From: Thiomonas delicata
GTDB lineage: Bacteria; Pseudomonadota; Gammaproteobacteria; Burkholderiales; Burkholderiaceae_C
DNA length: 64,000 nt
Direction: 5' to 3'
Assembly (NCBI RefSeq): GCF_900088825.1
Contig: NZ_LT592170.1
Location: forward strand, 1,744,109-1,808,108
Positions 22,909 to 31,195 of the stretch are shown here, piece after piece. The notes below the pieces were generated by a model, which had not been told where the DNA came from, ran no database searches, and was given only the letters and a program-made list of their open reading frames with translations. How positions within the stretch are numbered: position 1 is the first letter of the stretch; each line of letters opens with the position of its first letter. The translations under genes and the position numbers were made by a program.

Positions 22909-24171
22909 CTACAGCTCATAGGTCACCGCACCCTTGCCGTCGATGCGCACCTTGCCACCATCCTGTAGCTGGCGCAAGACGGCCCGGACCACGGCATCGT
23001 CCGCCGCAGCGCCCAGCAGGGACTTGATGCTGGCCACCAGTCTGGCTTGGCGCGCCGGCTTGTTGGCTGACTTCCTGATACTGGCCTCGACATGGTTGAA
23101 TGCTTTGCGCAAATCTTCCGGCTTTGGAGTTGTCGTGTTCTCTGGTGCGCGTACCGTGTTTGACGCTGCCGACATCACGGCGGTTTTTTTCGCTCGGGCC
23201 GTGCGTTTGGCGGGTGATGCGGGTTTGGCTGGCGCGACTTTCGCCGTTGGGCTTTTTGCCGGCGGCGTTGTGATCTCTGGCGGCGAATTGTCCGTCTCGG
23301 CTTTCGCCGGTTTGGCCGTGGCTGCTTTTCTGGGTCTTGCGGTTTTGGCGGCTGGGGCCGTGGACGGTGGCTCGGCAGCGGGTTGTTTCGCTGCGGTTTG
23401 GCTGCCTGAGCCTTTGGAGTTGGCGGCCGTCTTGGCCGCCGGTGTCTTGCTCGGAGCGCGCTTGACCGCCACCTTGCCCTGGGTAAACCCAACCTGGCGG
23501 GCGGAAAACCCCAAGCCCGTGGCGTGCTCGATCATGGGCGCATAACCCTTGTCGTTGGAAATCACCACGAAACGGGCATGCGGATGCCGGGACGCGATAT
23601 AGCCCATGTAGAACGAAAGATGGAAGTCCAGCGCGTTTTTACCGGCGCGCGCGATGGGCACCAGGGTGATGCGATCACCGAACGAACCTTGGTGCGCATC
23701 CACCTTCTTCTGGCGAGGACCATGGAACAGCCAGACGTCGGTCACATCAGGTGCCAAGTTGCGAATGTCGGTATCCCTGGGTTGAACATTCTCCCAATCC
23801 ACCAGCACATGCGTTTGCGCGTCCGCCGCGCTCGTCGGACCGGCTGGAAGCCCCGGACGCCGCGGCGGATACTTCTTGGCGTTCTTGACCAGTTTGCGGC
23901 CCACGGCACGCTTGAGATCGACGGCGGTGTGGTCGGCCAGTTGCAGCAGATAGAGCAGCACGTCGGCGGCTTCGTCGCCAATGCGCTCCTGCAGCACGAC
24001 GTCCGCATGCGCGGCCCGCGATTGTTCCGGCGTCATCCACTGGAAGATTTCCGCCAGTTCCGCGGCTTCCACCATCAAGGCCATCGCCAGGTTTTTGGGC
24101 GTGTGAAACGCTGGCCAGTCGCGCTCGGCGGCGAATTCGCGCAGGGTCGTTTGCAGGGCTTTGATGTCCAA
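22909..24171 (-). CDS. MazG-like pyrophosphohydrolase fused to PIN-type nuclease domain
   Basis: A 420-aa three-part protein. Residues 1-100 are a MazG/dCTPase-like NTP pyrophosphohydrolase with the metal motif E35xxE38...E67xxD70 (EAAELAEIFQW and GDEAADVLLYLL). Residues 119-225 form a PIN-like domain: Asp125 and Asn128 in VLVDWENV, Asp182 in ALDFHLSFYMG, Asp207 in ISNDKGY. An Ala/Lys/Pro-rich histone H1-like linker (about 230-340) leads to a C-terminal helical domain (about 345-420). This suggests one protein that hydrolyses nucleotides and cleaves nucleic acid, with the basic tail binding it. The two enzyme domains are usually separate proteins. The biological role is unknown. Confidence 0.75.
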   Translation of the reverse strand: MDIKALQTTLREFAAERDWPAFHTPKNLAMALMVEAAELAEIFQWMTPEQSRAAHADVVLQERIGDEAADVLLYLLQLADHTAVDLKRAVGRKLVKNAKKYPPRRPGLPAGPTSAADAQTHVLVDWENVQPRDTDIRNLAPDVTDVWLFHGPRQKKVDAHQGSFGDRITLVPIARAGKNALDFHLSFYMGYIASRHPHARFVVISNDKGYAPMIEHATGLGFSARQVGFTQGKVAVKRAPSKTPAAKTAANSKGSGSQTAAKQPAAEPPSTAPAAKTARPRKAATAKPAKAETDNSPPEITTPPAKSPTAKVAPAKPASPAKRTARAKKTAVMSAASNTVRAPENTTTPKPEDLRKAFNHVEASIRKSANKPARQARLVASIKSLLGAAADDAVVRAVLRQLQDGGKVRIDGKGAVTYEL

Positions 24172-24437
24172 CGGTCGGCTCCCTTTTCGGTATTACTCAC
24201 CAGCCCGTGCATTGCAACAGAAGACGGGCGACGGATTCGCCGGATAGCGGTCGTTTGTCCATGCCGCCGTTCTCGGCTGGCCCTTGAGCTGCGGGAAGCC
24301 AAGGGTGGCGAAGCCAATTCTCGAACGCAAGCCTCACTCCAGTGTACCCACGCCCTTTTCGCACGCCAACGGTGTTCCAGATCGAGCCTGCCGAACACCG
24401 TGGTAGACAATGGCGGCCAATCCACCGGGAACGACCC

Positions 24438-24758
24438 ATGAGCATGAAGAAGACGGATCTCGAGAAACACCTGGCGAAAAAACTCGACGGGAAAATGAAG
24501 TCGGGCATCGTTCCGCAGCGTTTTGGACAAAGCCCTGCCGGGGCGAGGCCCGAACGCAAGTCGCGGAACTCCGCAGTCAAGCTGGTGCCGGTTGCCTGCA
24601 GGCTTCCCGCCGAGTTGGTCAGCCGCCTACGCGAGCGCGCTGTCGGCCATGAGGGCGGCATGCAGGCGATCATGGCCCAAGCGGTGGCGCTATGGCTTGA
24701 ATCATCTGCTGGCGCAACGCCGGCCAGTGATGCTTCTCAGGCCACCCCGTCCCGATAG
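24438..24758 (+). CDS. Hypothetical protein with RHH-like C-terminal region
   Basis: A 106-aa protein with a Lys-rich N-terminus (MSMKKTDLEKHLAKKLDGKM) and a segment at about 49-90 (VPVACRLPAELVSRLRERAV, then IMAQAVALWL) that reads like a strand plus two helices of a ribbon-helix-helix DNA-binding domain. That would suggest a small regulator, but the match is visual only. GGGAACG lies upstream of the ATG. It is divergent from the MazG-PIN gene with 266 bases between; that gap holds the promoters and no gene I can see. Confidence 0.45.
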   Translation: MSMKKTDLEKHLAKKLDGKMKSGIVPQRFGQSPAGARPERKSRNSAVKLVPVACRLPAELVSRLRERAVGHEGGMQAIMAQAVALWLESSAGATPASDASQATPSR

Positions 24759-24999
24759 TCGGCTTACAAGGATTTCGCAGATTTCCGGCGCCACGCGATA
24801 CGGCGACAAAACCGGAGCGGTTACGAACTCCAGAAGGCCATGGCAGGGAATGATGTGCCGGAGGCCATCTCTCCTGCGGATGGCTTACTGGACGTGTGCG
24901 TCAGCGAACAGACCTGGCCTAGACCATGAACTACTGTGCGATTGTGTGGTGTTTGCCACGCGTCGACATTGGGTCGGCTCATTTTCTCAGGAGCAAATC

Positions 25000-25209
25000 A
25001 TGAGCATCAACAAGAATCAGGTCAAAGGCCGCGCCGAAGAAGCGCAAGGCAAGGTGAAGGAGGTCGTTGGCAAAGTTGCGGGCGATAAGAGCCTTGAAGT
25101 GAAAGGCAATATCCAGAAAAACGTCGGCGCGGTCCAGGCCTCGGTCGGTGACGCCGAAGCGGATATCAAGAAGTCGGTAAAGACACCTTACCGCCAACAG
25201 CAAAGATGA
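25000..25209 (+). CDS. CsbD-family stress protein
   Basis: A 69-aa hydrophilic protein beginning MSINKNQVKGRAEEAQGKVK and containing the CsbD core GKVAGDKSLEVKGNIQKNVG. CsbD proteins are small, abundant and induced by general stress; their molecular action is unknown. A CAGGAG ribosome binding site is well placed before the ATG at 25000. The 241-base gap before it (24759-24999) shows no gene. Confidence 0.8.
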   Translation: MSINKNQVKGRAEEAQGKVKEVVGKVAGDKSLEVKGNIQKNVGAVQASVGDAEADIKKSVKTPYRQQQR

Positions 25210-25382
25210 GTCGGATCGCGCCACAGAACTAGCGGCGAAGTCAAATCGGTTGGAGCAGTTCACAACAACCTGAAGATCACCCCGCGCTAGTGACCAACCT
25301 GCGTCTGTCGGCATTCGGTGATTGGGTATCAGCCTACTCCAACGTGGACTGATAGCGTTTCAGAACGATTAGGAGCGAAACC

Positions 25383-25550
25383 GTGGATTTGATACTTCTT
25401 GCGATTGTGCTTTTGTTGCTGTTTGGCGGCGGCGGTGGCTTGTATTGGGGCATGGGCATGGGCTGGGGAATGGGCCCTATCGGATTGATCGTTGTCGTCC
25501 TGATCATCGCTTTCTTGCTGTTTGGCTATCGCGGGAAACGTGGCGGCTGA
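25383..25550 (+). CDS. Small DUF3309-like hydrophobic protein
   Basis: A GTG-started frame of 55 residues: LILLAIVLLLLFGG, then a Gly/Trp/Met-rich middle (YWGMGMGWGMGP), then LIVVVLIIAFLLFGY and a short basic end. Two hydrophobic helices separated by a glycine-rich turn match the DUF3309 type found beside CsbD and other stress genes. AGGAG lies 8 bases upstream, supporting the GTG. Function unknown. The following 262 bases up to the tRNA (25551-25812) hold no gene that I can support. Confidence 0.6.
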   Translation: MDLILLAIVLLLLFGGGGGLYWGMGMGWGMGPIGLIVVVLIIAFLLFGYRGKRGG

Positions 25551-25748
25551 AAGTGCGGGCCGTCTTGGGGACCCCGAAGCCAACGATCACGCAATGCACA
25601 GCGGGCTTGGCCTTGCCCGCTGTCTGTCAGTGGCATGGCGGCCCTCCTGAGTGGTTTGTATCCCCTCGTTTTGGGATATACCACCGTTTTATAGCCCCAT
25701 GTATCCCCGGCTATCAACGCACCCCTGCGAACGCCTACGGCATGAAAA

Positions 25749-25789
25749 AGGCCGCAAAGCCTTGATTTCTCTTAGCGTTGCGGCCTTGT
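25749..25789. repeat. Inverted repeat next to tRNA-Ala
   Basis: AAGGCCGCAA and its exact reverse complement TTGCGGCCTT lie about 21 bases apart, 24 bases from the 3' end of tRNA-Ala. It could be a terminator-like structure or part of an old integration site. No T-run follows on either strand. Confidence 0.35.
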
Positions 25790-25812
25790 ACGGATGCCGG
25801 TGAACTGGTTTT

Positions 25813-25888
<76 letters not shown>

Positions 25889-25900
25889 GAAAAAACGAAA

Positions 25901-26689
25901 TCATACCCGAGCCGGCACGGGTTTGGTGCGGCGGAACACCCAGCGGCTCGGGTTCGAGGCGTACGAAGCGTAAGCGTAGCCTTCGAGGTCGAAGGCCTTG
26001 AGGTGTTCCGGGTCGGTGATGCGGTGGACGATGGCATAGCGCGCCATGAGGCCGCGCGCGCGCTTGGCGTAGAAGCTGATGATCTTGAACTTGCCGTTTT
26101 CGCCATCCTGAAACACCGGCTGGATTACCGGCAAGCCGAAAACCTTGGTGTCGACCACACCGAAATATTCGTCGGATGCAAGGTTGACCAGCACGCGGTG
26201 CTCATGGTCTTTGAGTTGCTCGCGCAGGGTTTGGGCGATGCCGCTGCCCCAGTAGGCGTAGAGATCCTTGCCCTTGGGGTTGGCCAATCTGGTCCCCATT
26301 TCCAGGCGGTAGGGCTGCATCAGATCCAGCGGGCGCAGCACGCCGTACAGGCCGCTGAGCATGGCGATGTGGTTCTGCGCCCATTCCAGATCCTTGGGCT
26401 GGAGATGGCTGGCGTCCAGGCCTTCGTAGACGTCGCCGTTGAAGGCGAGGATGGCCGGCCTGCTGTTGTCCGGCGTGAATTCCAGCGACCATGCGGCGTA
26501 GCGGTTCGCATTGAGCACCGCGAGCTTGTCGGAGATGTCCATGAGCTTCGACAACTCGACAGGGCTCTTGCGGCGCAGGATATCGATGAGTTCGGCCGAT
26601 TGCTGAATGAACCGCGGTCGGGTGACCGGCAGGGCGGGGATGGGACTGGTGTAGTCGAGGCTTTTGGCGGGAGACAGGACGATGAGCAT
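25901..26689 (-). CDS. yaaA: Peroxide-stress protein YaaA (DUF328)
   Basis: A 262-aa protein with the family N-terminus [18 protein letters not shown], the segment [13 protein letters not shown], the [22 protein letters not shown] core and the C-terminal [14 protein letters not shown]. In E. coli YaaA lowers intracellular free iron under hydrogen-peroxide stress, protecting DNA and proteins from Fenton damage. It binds DNA in structural studies. Here it ends a leftward series with DUF3501, an Fe-S protein and rubrerythrin, all consistent with peroxide defence. Confidence 0.9.
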   Translation of the reverse strand: MLIVLSPAKSLDYTSPIPALPVTRPRFIQQSAELIDILRRKSPVELSKLMDISDKLAVLNANRYAAWSLEFTPDNSRPAILAFNGDVYEGLDASHLQPKDLEWAQNHIAMLSGLYGVLRPLDLMQPYRLEMGTRLANPKGKDLYAYWGSGIAQTLREQLKDHEHRVLVNLASDEYFGVVDTKVFGLPVIQPVFQDGENGKFKIISFYAKRARGLMARYAIVHRITDPEHLKAFDLEGYAYASYASNPSRWVFRRTKPVPARV

Positions 26690-26753
26690 GGTGCGAGGTC
26701 TGGAGGATCGGGGCGCGTCTGCTCTGCAGGACAGGCCAGTCCGCTGGCGTGGA

Positions 26754-27338
26754 TCAGTCGGCCTTGAAGTCCTGGATCAGGGCGGCGGCTGTGGCTGGAG
26801 AGATGACGGTTTGCATGGCGTAGTGCGGATGCTCGCAGCCCATGGTGATCGGCACTCCGGTGCGCATGGCCTGGATGTGCGCCGGGGTGAACTCGAAGCG
26901 CAGGAAGTGCACCGAGGAAGTTTTTTCCGCGTTCTCGCGCTCCAGGTCCTCGTCCGCGATGGGGTAGACGCGCGGCTGGCCAGGAACCTCCACATACACC
27001 GTGTCCTCGACGCCGATGAGCAGGGCCAGCTCGCGGCGGCGCTGTTCGACGTCTGGGTACTCCAATAGCATGGTCGCCTTCCAGTTCTGGCCGTCGGGGA
27101 TCAGCGGCGCATAGGCCGCGATCTCGTCCTGGATGCCTTCCTCTTCGAAGATTTTTTCGATGCGCAGCATCTCCTGGATCTGGTAGCGGATGGTTTTCTC
27201 GTCCTCGAACTGCAGGTTCATGTGTTCGCCCAGGCGCACCGAGCGCAGCAGGCGGTGGGGGATGATTTCGGCTTTCATCTGCTTGCGGGCCTTGGCATAG
27301 GCCTCGAGCGTCAGCAGGCTGTCGCGGGTCAGGGTCAT
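26754..27338 (-). CDS. DUF3501 family protein
   Basis: A 194-aa soluble protein: [35 protein letters not shown], a Glu-rich middle ([19 protein letters not shown]), and [14 protein letters not shown] near the end. This is the DUF3501 type that is repeatedly found with a GlpC-like Fe-S protein and rubrerythrin. Its function is not known. It lies 36 bases downstream of the Fe-S gene with AGAAC before the ATG, so it is probably in the same transcript. Confidence 0.8.
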   Translation of the reverse strand: MTLTRDSLLTLEAYAKARKQMKAEIIPHRLLRSVRLGEHMNLQFEDEKTIRYQIQEMLRIEKIFEEEGIQDEIAAYAPLIPDGQNWKATMLLEYPDVEQRRRELALLIGVEDTVYVEVPGQPRVYPIADEDLERENAEKTSSVHFLRFEFTPAHIQAMRTGVPITMGCEHPHYAMQTVISPATAAALIQDFKAD

Positions 27339-27374
27339 GGTGTTCTCCGGTTCGTGTCGGAAAGATGCCGCGCG

Positions 27375-28721
27375 TCAGAGCCCATAGGCCATGCGCAGCA
27401 GGGTCAGGGGATGCTCGAGCCTGGGCTGCGGGCCGCCCAGCTCGGCGATACCCTGGGCAATGTGGTGGCCGCCAAGCGGGCAGTCGGAACTGATGAAGTC
27501 GGGCTGCGGGGCGGCCATGGCCTTGAACACCGGCTTGCCGATTTTCATGGCGTCGGCATGGTGGGCTTTCTTCACCCCATAGGTGCCTGCATGGCCCGAG
27601 CAGCGCTCGATGGTGGTGAGTTGCACGTCCACGCTCTGGCCGATGAGCTTGAACAACTCCTCGGTCTTGCGCCCGACGTTCTGGACGCGACCGTGGCAGG
27701 GGATCTGATAGGACACCTTGCCGAGGTTTTGCTGGAAATCGGTCTTGAGCAGACCGTCCTTGTGGCGCGACACGAGGTAGTCGAACGGGTCCCACATCGC
27801 CGCCTGCACGGCCTTTACATCGGCGTCGTCGGGAAACATCAGCGGGATTTCCTGCTTGAACATCAGCGTGCAGGATGGCACCCCGGTGAGGATGGCGTAG
27901 CCGGCCTTGGCGTACTTCGCCAGCACGGGAATGTTCGCCGCCTTGGCTTGCGCCACGCCGTCGAGGTCGCCGAGTTCGAGCTTGGGCATGCCGCAGCATT
28001 GCTCCTTGTTCACCAGTTCGTAGGGAATGCCGTTGTGGTCGAGAACCTTGAGCAGATCCAGGCCGATGCCGGGTTCGTTGTAGTTGATGTAGCAGGTCGA
28101 GAACACCGCCACCTTGCCGGGCGTGCGCTCGCCGTCGAGGGCATGGGTCGTGGCGGCCTTGGGCGCGGCGGCGCGGAATTTCTTGCTGGCCAGTTCGGGC
28201 ACCCAGGCGTTGCGGTCGATGCCCAGGGTGTTTTCCAGCACGGCACGCACCGGGGGCATTTTGTTCGCGGCATTGGCCACCTGCACGACGATGGGAATGC
28301 CGGCCAGCTTGCCGTGGGTGTCGGTCGAGGCCAGGAACTGGTTGGCCTTGGAAACCTTGCCCTGTTTGAACTGGATGGACTTGGCGCGCAGCATGGTGTG
28401 CGGGAAGTCCAGGTTCCAGGGGTGCGGGGGTACGTAAGGGCACTTGGTCATGTAGCACAGGTCGCACATATAACACTGGTCGACGACCTTCCAGTAATCC
28501 TGCTTGTCCACGCCGTCGACTTCGCCCGTGCCGCTCTCATCCACCAGGTCGAACAGGGTGGGAAAGGCCTGGCACAGCGAGACGCAGCGCCTGCAGCCAT
28601 GGCAGATGTCGAAGATGCGTTCGAGCTCGTGCAGGCAGTCCTGTTCGTCGTGGAATTTGGGGTTGAGCCAGTCCAGCGGGTGCCGGGTGGGTGCGTCGAG
28701 ATTGCCTTCGCGCGTGGACAT
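27375..28721 (-). CDS. GlpC/HdrD-like Fe-S oxidoreductase
   Basis: A 448-aa cytoplasmic protein. The N-terminal third has two cluster-binding motifs, CHGCRRCVSLCQAFP and CYMCDLCYMTKCP, expected to hold [4Fe-4S] clusters. The rest contains two Cys-rich CCG-type domains (CCGMPKLELGD and ERCSGHAGTYG), as in heterodisulfide-reductase and glycerol-3-phosphate-dehydrogenase C subunits. It probably passes electrons to or from rubrerythrin. It follows rubrerythrin after 135 bases containing a 10-bp hairpin, and precedes DUF3501. Confidence 0.8.
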   Translation of the reverse strand: MSTREGNLDAPTRHPLDWLNPKFHDEQDCLHELERIFDICHGCRRCVSLCQAFPTLFDLVDESGTGEVDGVDKQDYWKVVDQCYMCDLCYMTKCPYVPPHPWNLDFPHTMLRAKSIQFKQGKVSKANQFLASTDTHGKLAGIPIVVQVANAANKMPPVRAVLENTLGIDRNAWVPELASKKFRAAAPKAATTHALDGERTPGKVAVFSTCYINYNEPGIGLDLLKVLDHNGIPYELVNKEQCCGMPKLELGDLDGVAQAKAANIPVLAKYAKAGYAILTGVPSCTLMFKQEIPLMFPDDADVKAVQAAMWDPFDYLVSRHKDGLLKTDFQQNLGKVSYQIPCHGRVQNVGRKTEELFKLIGQSVDVQLTTIERCSGHAGTYGVKKAHHADAMKIGKPVFKAMAAPQPDFISSDCPLGGHHIAQGIAELGGPQPRLEHPLTLLRMAYGL

Positions 28722-28805
28722 GTGGGTTGCCTCGGATCGTGGGTTGCATCGGCCGCAACAGCAGGAGCGTCAATTTTCGCCCGCAAATGCACGGGCCTTA
28801 ATGCA

Positions 28806-28830
28806 CCACGGCAGCGCGAGGCTGCCGTGG
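28806..28830. terminator. Hairpin between rubrerythrin and Fe-S gene
   Basis: CCACGGCAGC and GCTGCCGTGG flank a five-base loop. There is no U-run on the minus strand, so it may be a partial terminator or an RNA-stabilising element that raises rubrerythrin over downstream genes. Confidence 0.5.
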
Positions 28831-28856
28831 GCTTGTGCGTCTGCGCTTGATCGTGC

Positions 28857-29279
28857 TTAGTCGGCCAGCACGTCCAGCGCCTTCTGGTAGCGGTTGGCGT
28901 GGGAACGCTCGGCCTTGGCCAGGGTGGAGAACCAGTCGGCGATTTCTTCGAAGCCCTCGTCACGCGCGGTCTTGGCCATGCCGGGGTACATGTCGGTGTA
29001 CTCGTGGGTCTCGCCGGCCACGGCGGCCTTCAGATTGTCGCGAGTCGGGCCGATGGGCAGGCCGGTGGCGGGATCGCCGACGGCTTCGAGGAATTCCAGG
29101 TGACCGTGCGCATGGCCGGTCTCGCCTTCGGCGGTGGAGCGGAACAGGGCCGCCACGTCGTTCTGCCCTTCCACGTCAGCCTTGGCTGCGAAGTACAGAT
29201 AGCGGCGGTTGGCCATGGATTCGCCGGCGAAGGCGTCTTTCAAATTCTGCTCGGTTTTCGAGCCTTTGAGTGCTGTCAT
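28857..29279 (-). CDS. Rubrerythrin (short form without rubredoxin domain)
   Basis: A 140-aa four-helix-bundle diiron protein. The metal ligands sit in [38 protein letters not shown] and [11 protein letters not shown]. Unlike classical rubrerythrin it ends after the bundle (KALDVLAD) and has no CxxC rubredoxin tail, so it needs an external electron donor, probably the downstream Fe-S protein. It reduces hydrogen peroxide. TTCTCCT upstream of the ATG on the plus strand corresponds to a good AGGAGAA ribosome binding site. Confidence 0.9.
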   Translation of the reverse strand: MTALKGSKTEQNLKDAFAGESMANRRYLYFAAKADVEGQNDVAALFRSTAEGETGHAHGHLEFLEAVGDPATGLPIGPTRDNLKAAVAGETHEYTDMYPGMAKTARDEGFEEIADWFSTLAKAERSHANRYQKALDVLAD

Positions 29280-29314
29280 CGTTTTCTCCTAGGGTGCAGA
29301 AGCTGGACACGATT

Positions 29315-29335
29315 GTTGCCGCTGCACGCGGCAAC
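29315..29335. promoter_or_regulatory. Inverted repeat in rubrerythrin leader
   Basis: GTTGCCGC and GCGGCAAC flank TGCAC, a perfect 8-bp dyad 36 bases upstream of the rubrerythrin ATG. It could be an operator or a leader hairpin. The remaining sequence to 29512 has no gene and should hold promoters for rubrerythrin and the divergent VOC gene. Confidence 0.4.
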
Positions 29336-29512
29336 TGGCTAATTTATCCCCCCTCTGTGACGATGTCTAATGCAGCTTCTCAATGTGAACCATAGGCGGG
29401 TTCTATTCGCATCCGGCGGACCCTGTGCTTCGCCCGCGTCTTGCACCACGCCAGGCTCGGCCCATAATGAAACCATGGGGCGACAAAGTTCGCCTCGACA
29501 CCATGGAGACGC

Positions 29513-30148
29513 ATGATGGATCTGTCCGATTCGCCACCACCGCTGCCAAGCGCGGGCACGGCCCCGTGCCATATTCTCGGTCTTCACCATTTCGCGTGGC
29601 GCTGTCGCGATGCCGAGGAAACCCGGCATTTCTACGAGGACCTGCTCGGCCTGCCGCTCTATCACATCATTCAGAGCGATCATGTCCCGAGCACGGGCGA
29701 GTTTTGTCCCTACACGCATATTTTCTTCCGCATGGCAGACGGCTCTTTCATCGCCTTTTTCGACCTGGGCGACGATGCCATCAGCCAGCCGTCGCCCAAC
29801 ACGCCGGCCTGGGTCAACCATCTCGCGCTCCAGGTCGGCAGCGTGGCCGAGCTGGAGGCGGCGAAGGCCAGACTGCAGGCCGAGGGTGTGGAGGTGCTGG
29901 GCGTGACCGACCATCACATCTTCAAGTCGATCTATTTCTTCGACCCCAACGGCATCCGGGTCGAGCTGGCCGCGCAGCAGGCCTCGCCGGAGCAGATGCA
30001 GGCCGCGTCGCTGGATGCTCACGCACGCCTTGCCGAGTGGACGCAGCGCAAGCAGCAATGGCGCCAGCAGCGCGCCGAGGGCCGGACGCAAGGCGTGCTC
30101 AGGCCGGCGCGCAATGACAGGCCGGAGTATGGCGGCAGGTCGGGCTGA
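29513..30148 (+). CDS. VOC-family (glyoxalase-like) metalloprotein
   Basis: A 211-aa protein with two beta-alpha-beta-beta-beta modules: ILGLHHFAWRCRDAEETRHF with the first His ligand (LHHF), then DGSFIAFFDLGDD, WVNHLALQVGSV with the second His, and DPNGIRVELAAQ with the terminal Glu. This metal-binding H/H/E arrangement fits type I extradiol-dioxygenase/glyoxalase relatives. An Arg/Gln-rich tail (about 170-211) is unusual. ATGs at 29513 and 29516 are both possible. Substrate unknown. Confidence 0.7.
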   Translation: MMDLSDSPPPLPSAGTAPCHILGLHHFAWRCRDAEETRHFYEDLLGLPLYHIIQSDHVPSTGEFCPYTHIFFRMADGSFIAFFDLGDDAISQPSPNTPAWVNHLALQVGSVAELEAAKARLQAEGVEVLGVTDHHIFKSIYFFDPNGIRVELAAQQASPEQMQAASLDAHARLAEWTQRKQQWRQQRAEGRTQGVLRPARNDRPEYGGRSG

Positions 30149-30205
30149 TCCATCGGTGTGGCGGCCCCTACGATCGGGGGCCATGTTTCATGCAAGGACT
30201 CGACC

Positions 30206-31135
30206 ATGACCACTCTGCAGCCGCCCGACGCGGCGCAACATCCCGGAGCCACTGCCACAGCCCACCATCTCCGCACCCTGGCCTTCATCGGTCTCGGCGC
30301 CATGGGCTGGGCCATGTGCGGGCATTTGCATCGCGCCGGGTACGCGTTGCGCGTCTACGCGCGCGATCCGCTCAAGCGGGAGCGCGCGCGAGGCTGCGGC
30401 ATGCATGTGTGCGACAGCCCGGCGCAGGCCGCGCGCGGAGCCGCGTTTGTTTTCAGCAATGTCACGTCGACTCCCGATGTGGGGCAGGTTCTGCTCGGCG
30501 CCGATGGGGTCATCCACGGTGCCGAAGCGGGCACGATCTGCATCGACCACAGCACCATCGCGCCTGCGGGCGCCAGGGACTTCGCCGGGCAACTGGCCGC
30601 ACGCGGCCTGTCTTTCCTCGATGCGCCGGTTTCGGGTGGCGAGAAGGGGGCGCGTGAGGCGAGCCTGTCGATCATGGTGGGCGGCGAAGCCGAGGTCTTT
30701 GCTCAGGCGCTGCCCCTGCTGCGGCTGCTGGGCAGCACGATCACCCACGTCGGTCCGGCCGGCTGCGGTCAGGTGGCCAAGCTGTGCAACCAGATCGTGC
30801 AGGTGATCAATATCGAGGGCCTCGCCGAGGCCATGCGTTTTGCCGCCGCAGAGGGCGCCGACCTGCCGCGCGTGCTGCAGGCGATCGCGGCCGGCATGGC
30901 CGGCAGCCGCATGCTCGATCTCATGGGGCCGAAAATGGCCGCGCGCGATTTCTCGGCGGGCATTCAGGCGCGTCTGCACGCCAAGGACTTCGGGCTGGCC
31001 GCGGAAGCCGCCAGCCAGGCTGGACTCCAACTGCCGGCGCTGCGCGTGGTGCGGGCCCAGCTCGACCGGCTCATGGCATTGGGCATGGGGTCTGACGACA
31101 CCAGCTCGCTTTTGCGCGTGCTGGAGGCGCCATGA
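30206..31135 (+). CDS. NAD(P)-dependent 3-hydroxyisobutyrate dehydrogenase-family enzyme
   Basis: A 309-aa beta-hydroxyacid dehydrogenase. It has the nucleotide-binding loop FIGLGAMGWAMCGHLHRAGY, the substrate-site FLDAPVSGG, the catalytic Lys in GQVAKLCNQIVQVINIEG, and KDFGLAAEAA near the end. It may oxidise 3-hydroxyisobutyrate or reduce tartronate semialdehyde; the sequence does not decide. The ATG at 30206 follows AAGGA; an upstream ATG (30158) is less likely. It is 57 bases after the VOC gene and ends in a bidirectional terminator. Confidence 0.85.
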   Translation: MTTLQPPDAAQHPGATATAHHLRTLAFIGLGAMGWAMCGHLHRAGYALRVYARDPLKRERARGCGMHVCDSPAQAARGAAFVFSNVTSTPDVGQVLLGADGVIHGAEAGTICIDHSTIAPAGARDFAGQLAARGLSFLDAPVSGGEKGAREASLSIMVGGEAEVFAQALPLLRLLGSTITHVGPAGCGQVAKLCNQIVQVINIEGLAEAMRFAAAEGADLPRVLQAIAAGMAGSRMLDLMGPKMAARDFSAGIQARLHAKDFGLAAEAASQAGLQLPALRVVRAQLDRLMALGMGSDDTSSLLRVLEAP

Positions 31136-31137
31136 AA

Positions 31138-31158
31138 AACCCGGGACGTGCCCGGGTT
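31138..31158. terminator. Bidirectional terminator between dehydrogenase and aconitase
   Basis: AACCCGGG and CCCGGGTT flank a 5-base loop. On the minus strand it is followed by a TTTTT run, giving a good terminator for acnA; on the plus strand it ends the dehydrogenase gene at 31135. Confidence 0.8.
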
Positions 31159-31195
31159 GAGTCCTGATGGCGTCGAGGACGCGGGGCTCTTTGGC

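Noticed and set aside
25445-25765. A 106-codon frame overlapping the DUF3309-like gene
   Set aside because: The overlapping GTG-started frame has a clear two-helix membrane pattern and ribosome binding site, while this one has neither.
26320-28476. A minus-strand frame of about 700 codons overlapping yaaA, DUF3501 and the Fe-S gene
   Set aside because: It runs in another frame through three recognised genes and resembles none of them.
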